64,000 bases of DNA from Comamonas thiooxydans (GTDB lineage Bacteria; Pseudomonadota; Gammaproteobacteria; Burkholderiales; Burkholderiaceae_C), in contig NZ_AP026738.1 in NCBI RefSeq assembly GCF_002157685.2, forward strand, positions 4,960,001 through 5,024,000, given 5' to 3'. The notes under the pieces were generated by a model, which saw only the letters and a program-made list of their open reading frames with translations, searched no databases and was not told the origin of the DNA. Position numbers and translations under genes: made by a program. The stretch's first letter is position 1. The number at the start of each line of letters is the position of its first letter. Positions 43,699-56,400 of the stretch are shown here, piece after piece.

Positions 43699-43749
43699 GC
43701 GCGCAGCCTACACGGGTTTGACCGGCTGCGGAAAGCGCCGGCAGAGCGC

Positions 43750-44511
43750 CTAGCTCTGGCGCAACCTGTCCACCTCGGTGTGCAGGTCCTTGGCCCAGGC
43801 GCGGCGGTCGCGCCCTTGTGCGCTCTGCGCCTCGCCATAGTGCACCACGGCGATCAGCTGGTCCGAGCAAAGCACGCGCCAGATGGAACCCAGCAGGGTC
43901 TCGTCGCCCACATAGGTGGCGGCATAGCTGGTGCTGCCTGTCTTGCCATCGACAAAGCGCAGCCCCACGGGCTGTACCGGTGCATCGCATTGCACGGCGG
44001 CTTCGAGCAGATTGGAGTGAAACGAGAGCAGGCTGCGACCATCGCCCGTCGTTCCTTCGGGAAATACGGCGAGGATTTCGCCGCGCTTGAAGGCCTCTTC
44101 CATGGCACCCACCATGCGCACCGCATCGCGGCGCGAGCTGCGCTGGATGTAGAGCGTGCCTGCAGCCGTCGCCAGCGTGCCGATGATGGGCCAGCCCTTG
44201 ACGTCTGATTTGGAGATGAAGCGGCAATGGCGCGCCGCATGCAGCAGGGGAATATCGAGCCAGGAGATATGGTTGCTGACCATCAGCACCGGCCCTTTGG
44301 CCGGTGGCTGCCCCTTGACCTGCAGTTGCACCCCGGCCCGCAGCAGCAGCGTTGCGGCCCAGGCCTGCACATGCTCGTGCTGCTGCAGGTAGTGCAGCTG
44401 TGGAAAGCGAAACGCCACGATCCAGGCGCCCTTGGCCACATGGGCCAGCAGACGCAGTCCGCGCCATACCGCACGCGAGCCGGTTTTGATTTTTTGCAAG
44501 CCGTTTGCCAT
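43750..44511 (-). CDS. plsC: Lysophospholipid/1-acylglycerol-3-phosphate acyltransferase
   Basis: A 253-residue membrane-associated acyltransferase with motif I NHISWLDIP (HX4D), motif II-like RFISKSDVKGWPIIG, and motif III FPEGTTGDGRSLLSFHSNL. It acylates lysophosphatidate or a related lysophospholipid. The N-terminus KGAWIVAFRFPQLHYLQQ forms one short hydrophobic segment. The ATG at 44511 is used; 15 upstream codons do not look like family sequence. It lies 187 bp downstream of pyrC' on the same strand, with a structured repeat in between. Confidence 0.9.
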   Translation of the reverse strand: MANGLQKIKTGSRAVWRGLRLLAHVAKGAWIVAFRFPQLHYLQQHEHVQAWAATLLLRAGVQLQVKGQPPAKGPVLMVSNHISWLDIPLLHAARHCRFISKSDVKGWPIIGTLATAAGTLYIQRSSRRDAVRMVGAMEEAFKRGEILAVFPEGTTGDGRSLLSFHSNLLEAAVQCDAPVQPVGLRFVDGKTGSTSYAATYVGDETLLGSIWRVLCSDQLIAVVHYGEAQSAQGRDRRAWAKDLHTEVDRLRQS

Positions 44512-44610
44512 GATTCTCAAACAGTGTAGCGGCTCGTTGTGACTCAGTTGCTGCAACTTGAAACCGGCAAGCGCCTAAGTCTGGCGCAATGCAAAGTCAG
44601 AGGCACCGAG

Positions 44611-44695
44611 GAAGCGCCGCCGCGCACCGAGGGTGTCGTCCCCCTCCCGATGCAACGCATCAAGAGAGGGGGAAGCGGCAAAGCCGCTCAGGGAG
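44611..44695 (-). repeat. Structured repeat copy A, double hairpin, just 3' of pyrC'
   Basis: Hairpin 1 is CCCCCTC/GAGGGGG with an inner GATGC-AAC-GCATC stem; hairpin 2 is AGCGGC-AAA-GCCGCT, then CAGGGAG. The element ends 4 bases from the pyrC' stop. Compared with copy B, the stems differ by compensating changes. Confidence 0.8.
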
Positions 44696-44698
44696 AGC

Positions 44699-45991
44699 CT
44701 ATCGTTGATAAGCGACAGCGCCGTCAACGATAGTCGTTACCACGCGCGCAGGCAACTCGTAACCGTTGAATGGCGTGCTCTTGCCCTGACTTTGCAGCGC
44801 CTTGGGATCAACCGTCCACTCAGCCTCGGGGTCGACGATGCACAGATCGGCCACGCCGCCCACGTTGAGCTGCCCCAGCAGGGACTGCTGCTCGCCCAGG
44901 GCGCTGCCCAGCACGGCCACGGGTGCCGAAGTCACGACAGCCAGTGCGCGGTTCAGCGGCACCTTGTAGTCGCGGCTCCACTTCACGGCAATGGACAGCA
45001 GCAGCTCCACGCCGGTCGCACCGGGTTCGGCTTCGGCAAAAGGCAGCACCTTGGCGTCTTCGTCCACCGGGCAGTGATCGGAAACCAGCGCATCGATGGT
45101 GCCGTCAGCCAGCGCGGCAGACAGCGCATCGCGGTCGCGCTGCTGACGCAGCACGGGCACCACACGGGCGCTGCTGTCGAAGTAGCCGATGTCGTTCTCG
45201 GTCAGCAGCAGCGAGTTGATGGACACGTCGGCGGTCACATTCAGGCCTTCGGCCTTGGCTCGGCGCACCAGCTCCACACCGGCGGCGCTGGAGATGCGGC
45301 ACAGGTGAACCCGGGTCTGCGAGCCACGGATCAGCTCGAAGATGGTGTGCAGCGCAATCGTCTCTGCCGCCACGGACACCCCGGCCAGACCCATGCGGGT
45401 GGCCAGCGCGCCGCTGGCGGCCACGCCCCTGCCCAGATCCTTGTCCTGCGGGCGCAGCCACACGGCATAGCCAAAGGTGTTGGCGTAGCTCAGCGCACGG
45501 CTCAGCGTGGTGATGCTGGACAGCGGCACATCCGCCTGGCCGAAGGCCACGCAACCGGACTCGGTCAGCTCGGCCATCTCGGTCAGCGTTTCACCCTTGA
45601 GTCCCACGGTCAGCGCACCCATGGGGAACAGACGCGACTTGTGCTGCTTCTCGGCACGGAACTTGAGCATTTCCACCAGGCCCTGCTCGTCGAGCACGGG
45701 TTCGGTATCGGGCGGGCAGACCAGGCTGGTCACGCCACCGGCCACGGCAGCCGCCATCTCGGACTGCAGCATGCCTTCATGCTCGTGACCGGGCTCGCGC
45801 AGGCGTACGGCCAGATCCACCAGACCGGGCAGCACCCACTGGCCGGAGGCGTCGATTTCACGCTCGGCCACAAAACCATCGGGCACCGTGCCGATCGCGG
45901 CGATCACGCTGCCATCGATGGCGATATCGGCCTGCTGGTCAAAACCTCGTGCCGGGTCCATCACCCGGCCATTGCGAATCAGAATCTTCAT
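44699..45991 (-). CDS. pyrC': Inactive dihydroorotase homologue pairing with PyrB
   Basis: A 430-residue dihydroorotase-like protein. In active enzymes the barrel starts with a metal-binding HxH (PGLVDLHVHLREPG); here it reads PGLVDLAVRLREPGHEHEG, so both histidines are replaced. Other family segments remain (VTSLVCPPDTEPVLDE, TRVHLCRISSAAG, LVSDHCPVDEDAK). This is the pyrC'/PyrX type known from Pseudomonas, a structural partner required for aspartate carbamoyltransferase assembly but without DHOase activity. The upstream neighbour is pyrB, separated by 223 bp that hold the copy B repeat, which fits this role. A real DHOase must be elsewhere in the genome. Confidence 0.93.
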   Translation of the reverse strand: MKILIRNGRVMDPARGFDQQADIAIDGSVIAAIGTVPDGFVAEREIDASGQWVLPGLVDLAVRLREPGHEHEGMLQSEMAAAVAGGVTSLVCPPDTEPVLDEQGLVEMLKFRAEKQHKSRLFPMGALTVGLKGETLTEMAELTESGCVAFGQADVPLSSITTLSRALSYANTFGYAVWLRPQDKDLGRGVAASGALATRMGLAGVSVAAETIALHTIFELIRGSQTRVHLCRISSAAGVELVRRAKAEGLNVTADVSINSLLLTENDIGYFDSSARVVPVLRQQRDRDALSAALADGTIDALVSDHCPVDEDAKVLPFAEAEPGATGVELLLSIAVKWSRDYKVPLNRALAVVTSAPVAVLGSALGEQQSLLGQLNVGGVADLCIVDPEAEWTVDPKALQSQGKSTPFNGYELPARVVTTIVDGAVAYQR

Positions 45992-46106
45992 GGTTTGGCA
46001 CCAAATTGGCTTCCAGCCCTTATTTCATAAGCGCTAGCAGCTACAAAAAACATATTGAACCCAATGCCACCCAGCCCTGTGCTCCAGCCCGCTGTAGCGA
46101 GAGACG

Positions 46107-46199
46107 CCGAGCAAGAGCCGCCTCGCGGCGAGGGCGTCGTCCCCCTTCCCGCAGCAGCGCTGCGAGAGAAGGGGGAAGCGGCGCAGCCGCTCAGGGGGA
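46107..46199 (-). repeat. Structured repeat copy B, double hairpin, between pyrB and pyrC'
   Basis: Hairpin 1 is CCCCCTT/AAGGGGG with inner CGCAG/CTGCG; hairpin 2 is AGCGGC-GCA-GCCGCT, then CAGGGGGA. It lies 15 bases from the pyrB stop in the same orientation as copy A. Confidence 0.82.
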
Positions 46200-46214
46200 T
46201 GGCCTGATGTTCCA

Positions 46215-47177
46215 TCAGGCTTCGTTACCAGCGACGATCGACATGACAGCCATGCGCACGGCGATACCGAAGGTCACCTGCGACAGGATCACGGCCTGCG
46301 GGCCGTCCACCACGGCGGAGTCGATCTCCACACCGCGGTTGATGGGGCCGGGGTGCATGACGATGGCATCGGGCTTGGCCAGTTCCAGGCGCTTTTCGGT
46401 CAGACCGAAGCTCTTGAAGTATTCCTGGCTCGAGGGCAGCAGCGCTCCGCTCATACGCTCGTTCTGCAGGCGCAGCATGATGATGACGTCGCAGTCCTTG
46501 ATGCCCTCCTCCAGATTGTGGAAGACGCGCACGCCCATGCTGGCCATGTCCGAGGGCACCAGGGTACGCGGGCCGACCACGCGCACCTCGGCTGCGCCGA
46601 GGGTCGTCAGGGCATGGATGTCCGAGCGCGCCACGCGCGAGTGCAGCACGTCGCCCACGATGGCCACGCGCAGATTGGAGAAATCCTGCTTGTAGTGGCG
46701 GATGGTGTACATGTCCAGCAGGCCCTGGGTGGGGTGGGCATGGCGGCCGTCGCCGGCATTGACCACATGCACATGGGGCGCCACATGCTTGGCGATCAGA
46801 TAAGGAGCACCGGACTCGCTGTGGCGCACGACAAAGATGTCGGCCGCCATGGCCGAGAGGTTGTCGATGGTGTCCAGCAAGGTCTCGCCCTTGCTGGCCG
46901 AGCTGCGCGCGATGTCCAGGTTGAACACGTCGGCCGACAGGCGCTTGGCCGCAATCTCGAAGGTGGTGCGGGTACGCGTGCTGTTCTCGAAGAACAGATT
47001 GAACACGCTCTTGCCGCGCAGCAGAGGCACCTTCTTGACTTCACGGTCGTTGACGCTGACGAAGTTGCTGGCTGTGTCGAGAATCTGGGTCAGGATGTCC
47101 TTGGACAGGCCTTCGGTGGAGAGCAGGTGGATCAGCTCGCCGTTCTTGTTGAGTTGGGGGTTGCGCTTGTACAGCAC
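46215..47177 (-). CDS. pyrB: Aspartate carbamoyltransferase catalytic subunit
   Basis: A 320-residue transcarbamylase. The carbamoyl-phosphate loop is [20 protein letters not shown], followed by [19 protein letters not shown], the [14 protein letters not shown] segment and [16 protein letters not shown] near the C-terminus. It forms carbamoyl-aspartate in de novo pyrimidine synthesis. It starts 2 bp after the pyrR stop on the same strand, so the two are coexpressed; pyrC' follows downstream. Confidence 0.97.
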   Translation of the reverse strand: MLYKRNPQLNKNGELIHLLSTEGLSKDILTQILDTASNFVSVNDREVKKVPLLRGKSVFNLFFENSTRTRTTFEIAAKRLSADVFNLDIARSSASKGETLLDTIDNLSAMAADIFVVRHSESGAPYLIAKHVAPHVHVVNAGDGRHAHPTQGLLDMYTIRHYKQDFSNLRVAIVGDVLHSRVARSDIHALTTLGAAEVRVVGPRTLVPSDMASMGVRVFHNLEEGIKDCDVIIMLRLQNERMSGALLPSSQEYFKSFGLTEKRLELAKPDAIVMHPGPINRGVEIDSAVVDGPQAVILSQVTFGIAVRMAVMSIVAGNEA

Positions 47178-47179
47178 GA

Positions 47180-47698
47180 TCAGGCCTCTTGAATGCGGAA
47201 GTGGAAAACACCGCCCTCGTCGCGCGCCAGCGCCAGGGAACGGTCGGCCGGCAGCGCCACGCGCGCTGCGGCAAAGTCGGCCTGGATGGGCAGCTCGCGC
47301 CCTCCCCGGTCCACCAGAACGGCCAGTCGCACGCTGGCGGGACGGCCGTAGTCATAGAGTTCGTTGAGCACGGCACGCACTGTGCGGCCGGTGTAGAGCA
47401 CATCGTCCAGTACCAGCACATCGGCGCCGTTCACATCGAAGGCGATCTGGGTCTGGGCGCTGGAAGCCATGCCGCGCTGGGCAAAATCGTCGCGGTGCAG
47501 CGAGGAAGACAGCACGCTGGGCTTGCCCTTGAGGTTCAGATCCTTGTGCAGGCGCTCGACCAGCCAGGCACCGCCCGAGGTGATGCCCGCCAGACGGGTA
47601 TTGGGGCCCATGATGCGCTGCACGCCGCGCAGCATCTCGCTATACAGGGCTTCGGCGTCCAGGATCAGGCTGCCCTGACCCGCAATGGTTTCACTCAT
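47180..47698 (-). CDS. pyrR: PyrR bifunctional regulator / uracil phosphoribosyltransferase
   Basis: A 172-residue phosphoribosyltransferase-fold protein with the PRPP loop [18 protein letters not shown], the N-terminal [18 protein letters not shown] and [12 protein letters not shown]. In Gram-positives PyrR controls pyr mRNA attenuation; in proteobacteria the regulatory role is less clear and it may mainly make UMP from uracil. It is linked to ruvX by a four-base ATGA overlap and to pyrB by a two-base gap. Confidence 0.95.
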   Translation of the reverse strand: MSETIAGQGSLILDAEALYSEMLRGVQRIMGPNTRLAGITSGGAWLVERLHKDLNLKGKPSVLSSSLHRDDFAQRGMASSAQTQIAFDVNGADVLVLDDVLYTGRTVRAVLNELYDYGRPASVRLAVLVDRGGRELPIQADFAAARVALPADRSLALARDEGGVFHFRIQEA

Positions 47699-48207
47699 GG
47701 GAGACTCCTCAAAAACTGTTCAAGAATGATGCAGGCCGAAGCCGCGTCGGCGTCGCGTGCGCCACCCGCCAGGGCTTCGGTCGTGCTGTAGCGTTCGTCC
47801 ACCTCGTACACCGGCAGCTTGAAGCGGCTTCTGAGCTGGCGGCCGAATTTCAGGGCCCGGGCGGTGTTCTCGTGCGCCGCGCCATCGGGGTGGTAGGGCA
47901 CGCCTATCACCAGGGCATTGGGCTGCCACTCGCGGATCAGCTTCTCCACTGCGGCCAGGCGTGCATCGGCCGCTTCGGCCTTGATGGTGGGCAGCGGGTT
48001 GGCGCCGCCCAGCACACGGTTGCCCGAGGCGCAGCCCGTGCGCTTGATGCCGAAGTCAAAGCCCAGGAACTGCTGGAAATGGGCCGGCACCTCGGGCTTT
48101 TGCGGTGCGGGCGCCGCCGCAGGCCTCGCAGCCGTATTTTCGGCCGAGGAAAAAGTCGAGGAAAAGGCCGCATCGGCGGCCTTGTTGGAAGAGGAAATAT
48201 CGTTCAT
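47695..48207 (-). CDS. ruvX: Holliday junction resolvase RuvX (YqgF)
   Basis: A 170-residue RNase H-fold nuclease. The first acidic residue is in FLGFDFGIKRTGCASGN, then ALVIGVPYHPDGAAHENT, YEVDERYSTTEA and DADAASACIILEQFL. YqgF acts in 16S rRNA 5' maturation and/or recombination. The first 45 residues are an Ala/Ser/Pro-rich extension absent from short homologues, so a later start is possible, though the encoded ATG sits in a four-base overlap with yqgE. Confidence 0.92.
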   Translation of the reverse strand: MNDISSSNKAADAAFSSTFSSAENTAARPAAAPAPQKPEVPAHFQQFLGFDFGIKRTGCASGNRVLGGANPLPTIKAEAADARLAAVEKLIREWQPNALVIGVPYHPDGAAHENTARALKFGRQLRSRFKLPVYEVDERYSTTEALAGGARDADAASACIILEQFLRSLP

Positions 48208-48803
48208 GCGCGACCCGACTCTGGGGACAACATCCAGCGCTGCAGACCCAGCAGGCCCAGGGCGCGGTCATAGCGCTCGTCCACCGGGGTGCTGAAGATC
48301 ACCTCGGGGTCGGCTTCCACGGTCAGCCAGGCGTTCTCGCCGATTTCGGATTCGAGCTGGCCTTCATCCCAGGAGGAATAGCCCAGCGTGACCAGCACGC
48401 GCTTGGGACCGGCTCCGTCCGACAGGGCTTCGAGCACATCCTTGGACGTGGTCATCTCCAGGCCGCCTGGAATGGTCATGGTTGAGGCATAGGCCGATTC
48501 GTTCTCGGGTGCGCCTTCGATGACCATGGGCTCATGCAGCACAAAGCCGCGATCAGTCTGCACCGGGCCACCGGTAAAGACCTGCTGATCGCGCAAATCA
48601 TCGCGCTTGAGACCCAAATCCACTTTTTGCAGCAGGCCTTGGAGGCTGAGCTTGGAGGGCTTGTTGATAATCAGACCGAGCGCGCCACGCTCGCTATGCT
48701 CGCACAGGTAGACAACGCTGCGCGAAAACGACTCATCTTCCAGGCCGGGCATGGCAATCAGGAAGTGGTGCGTCAAGTTGATAGGCGCAGATTCTGCAGA
48801 CAT
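48204..48803 (-). CDS. yqgE: YqgE/AlgH family protein
   Basis: A 199-residue conserved soluble protein with the family N-terminus INLTHHFLIAMPGLEDESFS, YLCEHSERGALGLIINKPSK, VFTGGPVQTDRGFVLH and a C-terminal LGYSSWDEGQLESEIGENAW. Function unknown; the yqgE-ruvX pair is conserved across proteobacteria. It opens the operon yqgE-ruvX-pyrR-pyrB and is divergent from the photolyase gene over 22 bp. Confidence 0.94.
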   Translation of the reverse strand: MSAESAPINLTHHFLIAMPGLEDESFSRSVVYLCEHSERGALGLIINKPSKLSLQGLLQKVDLGLKRDDLRDQQVFTGGPVQTDRGFVLHEPMVIEGAPENESAYASTMTIPGGLEMTTSKDVLEALSDGAGPKRVLVTLGYSSWDEGQLESEIGENAWLTVEADPEVIFSTPVDERYDRALGLLGLQRWMLSPESGRA

Positions 48804-48825
48804 GCAGCGATTTTAATGGCGATCC

Positions 48826-50316
<1,491 letters not shown>

Positions 50317-50400
50317 GCGCTCCTGGCTCAAGGCCCTGTGGAGGTCCATCTCCCCGAGCGCTCGGCTGCCAACCGTCCAAAAGGCTGCCAATCAAAAAAG

Positions 50401-50478
50401 AAGCGGCTTACGCACGGCCTTCATGTATTTCAGATCAATATCAATCTGAAATGCAATGCTGACCAGCGCAAGCCGCTT
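50401..50478. terminator. Long hairpin between photolyase and chpA genes
   Basis: An outer stem AAGCGGCTT/AAGCCGCTT encloses an inner stem ATTTCAGA/TCTGAAAT. It lies between the convergent ends of phrB and chpA (stops at 50316 and 50497), so it may terminate both. Confidence 0.6.
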
Positions 50479-50496
50479 TGTTATAAGGAGCAAACC

Positions 50497-53400
50497 TTAT
50501 TCGACAGCCACTCCCGACTCCTCGGCCGCAAGCCCGCTGAGCGGGCTGCGCTCAGGCGCGGGGCCGCTGCGCTGCAATGCGTAATGCTGGATCAGCCCCA
50601 GCAGCTCCTCATCGGAATAGGGCTTGCCCAGATAGTGATTGGCTCCCAGGTCGCGCGCCATTTCGCGATGCTTCTGGGCAATGCGCGAAGTGATCATGAC
50701 CACGGGCATGCCTTCGAGCTTCTGATCGGCGCGAATATTGCGCAGCAGATCAAAGCCGTCCATGCGCGGCATTTCGATGTCGGACAGCACCAGGGTCGGG
50801 CGCTCGTCCTGCAAACGTTCCATGGCTTGCAGGCCGTCAGCGGCCAGCGTGACACGGTAGCCTTCGCGCTGCAGCAGACGCTGGGTGACGCGGCGCACGG
50901 TGATGGAGTCATCCACCACCAGCACCAGTGGCACCGTGGTCTGCGCAGCTTCGGCGCCCAGCAGATCGGCACCGCCTGAGTGGGCCTGCAGTTCGCCATC
51001 GGCTGCGGCCTGCTCGGCCCTGGCCAGCATGGCTCGCACCTGCTCGCCATGGACGTTGGCCAGCGCCACCGGGTTGTAGATCTGCACCACGGCCCCCGAG
51101 GGCAGCACGGACATGCCGGTAAGACCTGGCAGACGCGACAACTGCGGGCCCAGGTTCTTGATCACCACTTCCTGGTTGCCCAGCACTTCGTCCACATGCA
51201 GCGCCACACGCTGCGAGGCACTGCGAGCTATCACCACGGGGCGCGTGCGCCCGAGGTTTTCCTCGCTGCGCAAAGAGGTCTGCCACAGCGCGCCAGCCCA
51301 GTAGAAAGGCATGACTTCGCTGCCGTCCTGGAACTCCTGCTTGCGATAGCTTTCCTCCAGCACATTGACGGGCACGCGACGCACGATTTCCACCAGGTTG
51401 GCGGGCACTCCCATGGACACGGCGCCCATGCGCAGCATCACCACCTGGGTCACGGCCGTGGTCAACGGCACAACCAGACGGAAGGCGCTGCCACGGCCTG
51501 GCTCGGTATGGGTTTCGATACGACCGCCCAGAGCATTCACTTCGGAACGCACCACATCCATGCCGATGCCGCGGCCGGCAACACCCGTCACCTCGGTGGC
51601 CGTGGTGAAGCCCGGCTCGAAGATCAGGCGCCCCGCGTCTTCCAGCGTCATAGGACGCTCGTCAGTCCAAAGCTTGAGGCTGATGGCCTTGGCGCGAATC
51701 CGTTCCAGGTCCAGACCAGCCCCGTCGTCTTCCACGGACAGAGCCACGTCGTTGCGCTCCTGACTCAGCACGATCTCGATGGTGCCCACGGGCGGCTTGC
51801 CCAGTTCCTGGCGCCGCTCGGGCGATTCGATGCCGTGAGCCACGCAGTTGCGCAGCAGATGCTCGAAGGCCGGCATCATGCGCTCCAGCATTCCGCGGTC
51901 CATTTCGATGGTGCCGCCCAGAATGTTCAGGCGCACCTGCTTGCCCATCTCCTTGGAGGTCTGGCGCACCACGGCATACAGTCGCTCGGCAAAGGAGTCG
52001 AACTCCACCATGCGCGTGCGCAGCAGATCGCGCTGCAGATCGCGCGCCTGCCGGCCCTGGGCCACCAGATCGTCTTCGGCTGCCGCCAGATCCCGCTGCA
52101 GATTGCGCTGCACCGTGGCCACGTCGTTGACCGATTCGGCCATCATGCGCGTGAGCTCCTGCACGCGGGTGAAGCGGTCGAACTCCAGAGGGTCAAAACC
52201 GGCCGCTGTGTCCTTGGACAGGGCCAGACGCGACTGCATCTGGCTTTCGGCCTGCACCTCGATGTCGCGCAGCTGCGTGCGCAGACGCTCCAGGTTGCCC
52301 GTCAGATCATGGAGTGCCGAACGGGCCTGCGACAGACGCGCATCGACACGCGAGCGCGCAATCAGCACTTCGCCGGTCTGGGAAATCAGGCGGTCCAGCA
52401 ACTGGGCTCTCACGCGCACCGTCTGCTGCGATGCGGCGCGCGGCACCACCGGTGCCGGCAGCTCAATGGCCTGCGCAGGCTCTGCGGCAGTCTTTTCACC
52501 GGCTTGAGCTTCCGCTGCTGCTTGCTCTGCATCAGACTCCGCCGCGCTCAGATGCAGAGGCGCCTGAGCAAGAAGATCGTCCAGTTGAGCCAGCGGCTGC
52601 TCGGGCTCCTGCTCACCGGCCATGCGCAGCACATCGAAGCTGGCCTGCAAAGCGTCAAAGCTGCTCAACAGCGGCTCGATCGCTTCGGCTGCGGGACGCT
52701 CCTGGTCGATACGCTCCACCGCCGACTCCAGGCGGTGGGCCATCTCCCCCATGCGCATGGCACCCGCCAGGCGGGCACTGCCCTTGATGGTGTGCAACGC
52801 GCGCAGGGCTTCGTTGCGAGCCTCATCCAGCGTCGGGCGCCCATGCCAGCGGCGCAGTGCAGCACCGAGCTTGGGCAGCAGGTCGATGGCCTCTTCCTCG
52901 AAAATGGGAAACAGGTCGGCATCGACCTGATCGAGCACATCGATGTCGTCTTCGTCGTCACCGGCATGCACCGCCAGCGCGATGGCTTCATCGATGCGGC
53001 GCTGCAGCTCGGCCTCATGCTCCACGCTGCTTGCGGCAGGCACCATGGAATACGGTGCCTGATCCGCGGCTTTTACCGCGGCATCCAGCAACGGGTCGGC
53101 TATCGATGCCCCCGCTTCTTCCTCGGCCACATCCTTGAGTCCATCACCCGCAAGCTCGGGCAAGACCCCATCCTGCGAAAGCTCGGCAGCAAAGTCCAGC
53201 GGCAAATCCTTGGGATCTGCAGGCGGCTGCAGCGCCTGCACCTCGGGCCACTCTGCCTCATCCAGCTCGGACAGCTCAAGGTCGACAGTTTCAGCTGCTG
53301 CACCGACATCGATCGGAGTATTCAGGATTTCACGCAGCGCGTCTTCGACAGCGGGTAAGGCGTCCTTGAGGAAACCTGCCGCAAACTGATGCAGCAAGCG

Positions 53401-56400
53401 GCGCACTTCATCGGATGCGGTCACGCATTGCTGAATCTGCAGCGCACCGGCATAGCCCTGAGGCTGGAGATGCAACAGCGCATGTTCGAGCAAACGCGCC
53501 AGCTCCGACAAGGCCTTGAAGCCCACGGTACCGGAGCTGCCCGCCAGGGAATGCGCAAGCGCGATCGCGTCGTCGGGAATGACGGCAGCCGGCTCTTGCG
53601 ACCACTGCTGCAACACCTCACCCAGTCGTTCTGACCACTCGTCTGCTTCGTTGAGATAGACGTTGTACAGCGCTGCGCTGATGCGCAGCCCATCAATATT
53701 GCGATAGCCGTCGTCCGGCTCGGCCGTCTGCTCCAGCACCGGCTCAATCGCCGAGACTTCGGGCTCCGGCACCTGAGCGGGTTCTTCGGCCACGACTGGA
53801 TCGGGCACGCCATCCAGCAAGGCTTCAATGGCCTCCAGCTCGATCGCTGCCTCTGCAGACGGCAGCTCGAGCGCCATCTCCACAGCGGCCGGCGCCCCGG
53901 TAGCTGCGTCCATGGCGGGAGGCTCCACGGCAGTCTGCATGTCTATGGCTGCCTGCTCGCTTTCACGCATGGCCGCTTCGAAGGCGGCAAAATCCAGCTC
54001 CTGCACCTCTTCTGCCGCAGTGCTTTCCTGCAGCAAAGACTGAACCTCCCCGGCGCCCTCTGGCCACTCGGGCTCTGCCGCTGACTCCAGGGCTGGCAGC
54101 GCGGACACGTCAAGCGCATCGGGTGCTTGAAGCTGATGCAGCAGATCGTCAGGAATATCCAGTTCCGGCAAGGCAAAGTCGACTGCTGCCGCCTCCAGCT
54201 CAGCCACCTGTTCCTGATCTGGCTGCGCAGAAAGCTCTTCTTGCGGGAACTCCAGCTCCGGCATCGCAAATACGGGCTCTGCGGCCACGGTCTGTGGCTC
54301 CAGTGGCCACTGCAGCTCGGCGATCGGCTCCGGCGCTACAGGTAGCTCCAGCGCGGAGGCATCCGCAGCAGCTGCCGCCTCGGCCGACTCCAGGCGCTGG
54401 GCGCGCTCGCCACGACGCGGAACCAGGGCCACCTCGGCACGCTCGCCTTGCAGGCGCATGGCGTCGGCGGCGGCACGGAAGGCCGTGGCCGACCAGTTCT
54501 GCGCCTGCTGGTTCTCGATATCCTGTGCCCAGACGGCAAAGGCCTTCAGGGCATCCTGAGCCAGCTGCTGCATGGCCTGAGGCATGGGCCGCTGCTCTGC
54601 CAGCCATGCATTGAGCATCTGCTCCATGGCCCAGCCGGCTTCACCAAACTCATCCAGCCCCACCATGCGCGAGCTGCCTTTGAGCGTGTGGAATGCACGG
54701 CGCAGCGTGGTCTGCTCGCTCAGATTGCCGGGCTCGTCCGCCAAAACCTTGAGGGCCTGCAAGCCGTTATCCACGACTTCGCGGGCTTCCTCCAGGAAGA
54801 TGGACAGCAGCTCATCGTCGCCATCCAGATCTACGGTGTTCAGTTCGGCTGGCGGCACCATAGCCGCCGCAGGCACGACCGCCGGAACTGCAACTACCGC
54901 TGCCGGATCCCGAGCGACATCCGCCTCGTCAGTTGCCTGCTTGCCCGACTGCATGCCCGCAAACACCTGAGCCATGGCATCGGCCAGGGCATCGGAGCCC
55001 ACGGCAGCCGACTCTGCCACGGCTGGTGCGGGTGTCGCCTCAAACTCGGGCAAGGCACCTGGCTCGGTCACTGCCCACGGCGGAGTGTCCTCGTCCTCGA
55101 TGTGCCTGACTTGCAGCGGCTCTGGCTGCGCCACAGCAGCAGGAACTGGCCTCACTTCGGCGGGCGGTGGCGGAGCGGCAACAGAGGGCTCCACTGCCGG
55201 AGCAGCAATCACGGCAGCCGAAGCGACCGGAGTCTGTCCAGACTGCACGCCATCCATGGGAATATCCACGGTGGGACGGAAGGCTTCGGGGCCGCGACTG
55301 CGGCTATGACCCATGACGATGCGCAGTTCGTCCTTTTCCTCGTCATAGACGAACAGCTTGCGCGCCATATTGCGCTGGTAGCTGAGCATGTCGATGAGAA
55401 AGCCCATGGCGCCGAGACTGCTGCCCAGCTTCTCGAAGATACGCGGCTGATTCTCGACCGTCACCTCGCCGAGCATCAGATGCTCGACGGTGTCACGCAT
55501 GCGCTGCATGGCGGTCGCGGCCTGCTCGAAGCCCAGCACCGACAGCACGCCGCGCATTTGCGCCATCTGGCCCGGCACCGAGGCCAGCACCGAGGTATCC
55601 GCGGGATTGCGAAAGAACAGATCCAGCTGCTTCTCTGCCTCGCCCAGGGTGATGCGCAACTCGCCAACCACCGATCCCATGGTCTGCTGGTCGCTGGCCT
55701 GACGGTAGAGCTCCTCCATCCAGATTTCCAGCGGCTCGGACTGCGCGCCATGCAAAGCCGCATCCAGACGCTGGACCAGCACGCTGGACTGGGCGGCCTG
55801 TATTTCGTCGTCATGCCCGGCGGTCATGAAGCTGGCCTGCAGATACAGCACCGCGGTCGCCACCTCCATGGCCAGCTCGGCCGGTGGCGGCTCGCCGATA
55901 CGCTCCACCGTCTCGGCCACACGAATCAGCGCGCGCGCCAGCCCGTGACTGGCAGGCTGCAGCTTGACCAGCGACTCGGACACCAGCCCGAACTGCTCGG
56001 CCATGGACCTGATCTTGCTGCGGTCGCCGCCGGCTACGGCGGACCAGGTTTCGGCGGCGGCGGCAATGCGCTTGCGCGCCTGCACCAGCACCGAGGGATC
56101 GAAACGGCCATAGCGTGCCACATGGTAGTCCACCACCGGCATGTGCTCCATGGCATAGGCCTCGTGCACGGCCTTCAGGCTCTCGCCGGCCTGCTCGCGG
56201 GGCCTGGCCTGCGCGCAGAAGAACATCAAATCCTGCAACAGGCGGGCGGGCGGCAGGCTGTCGCCCTTGGCCATGCTGGCGTACTGCATGAGCACGCGCG
56301 AAGCCATGCGCTTGACGTAGATGTCGGCGGTGATGAGTCCGCGTGCCAGGCCGTCGAAGAAGGCCGCGGCAATCTTCCAGAAACTGCGCGCCGCCACATC

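Noticed and set aside
50980..53358. 792-codon plus-strand frame
   Set aside because: Antisense to chpA; composition (His, Arg, Leu-rich, no motifs) is the shadow of high-GC codon usage.
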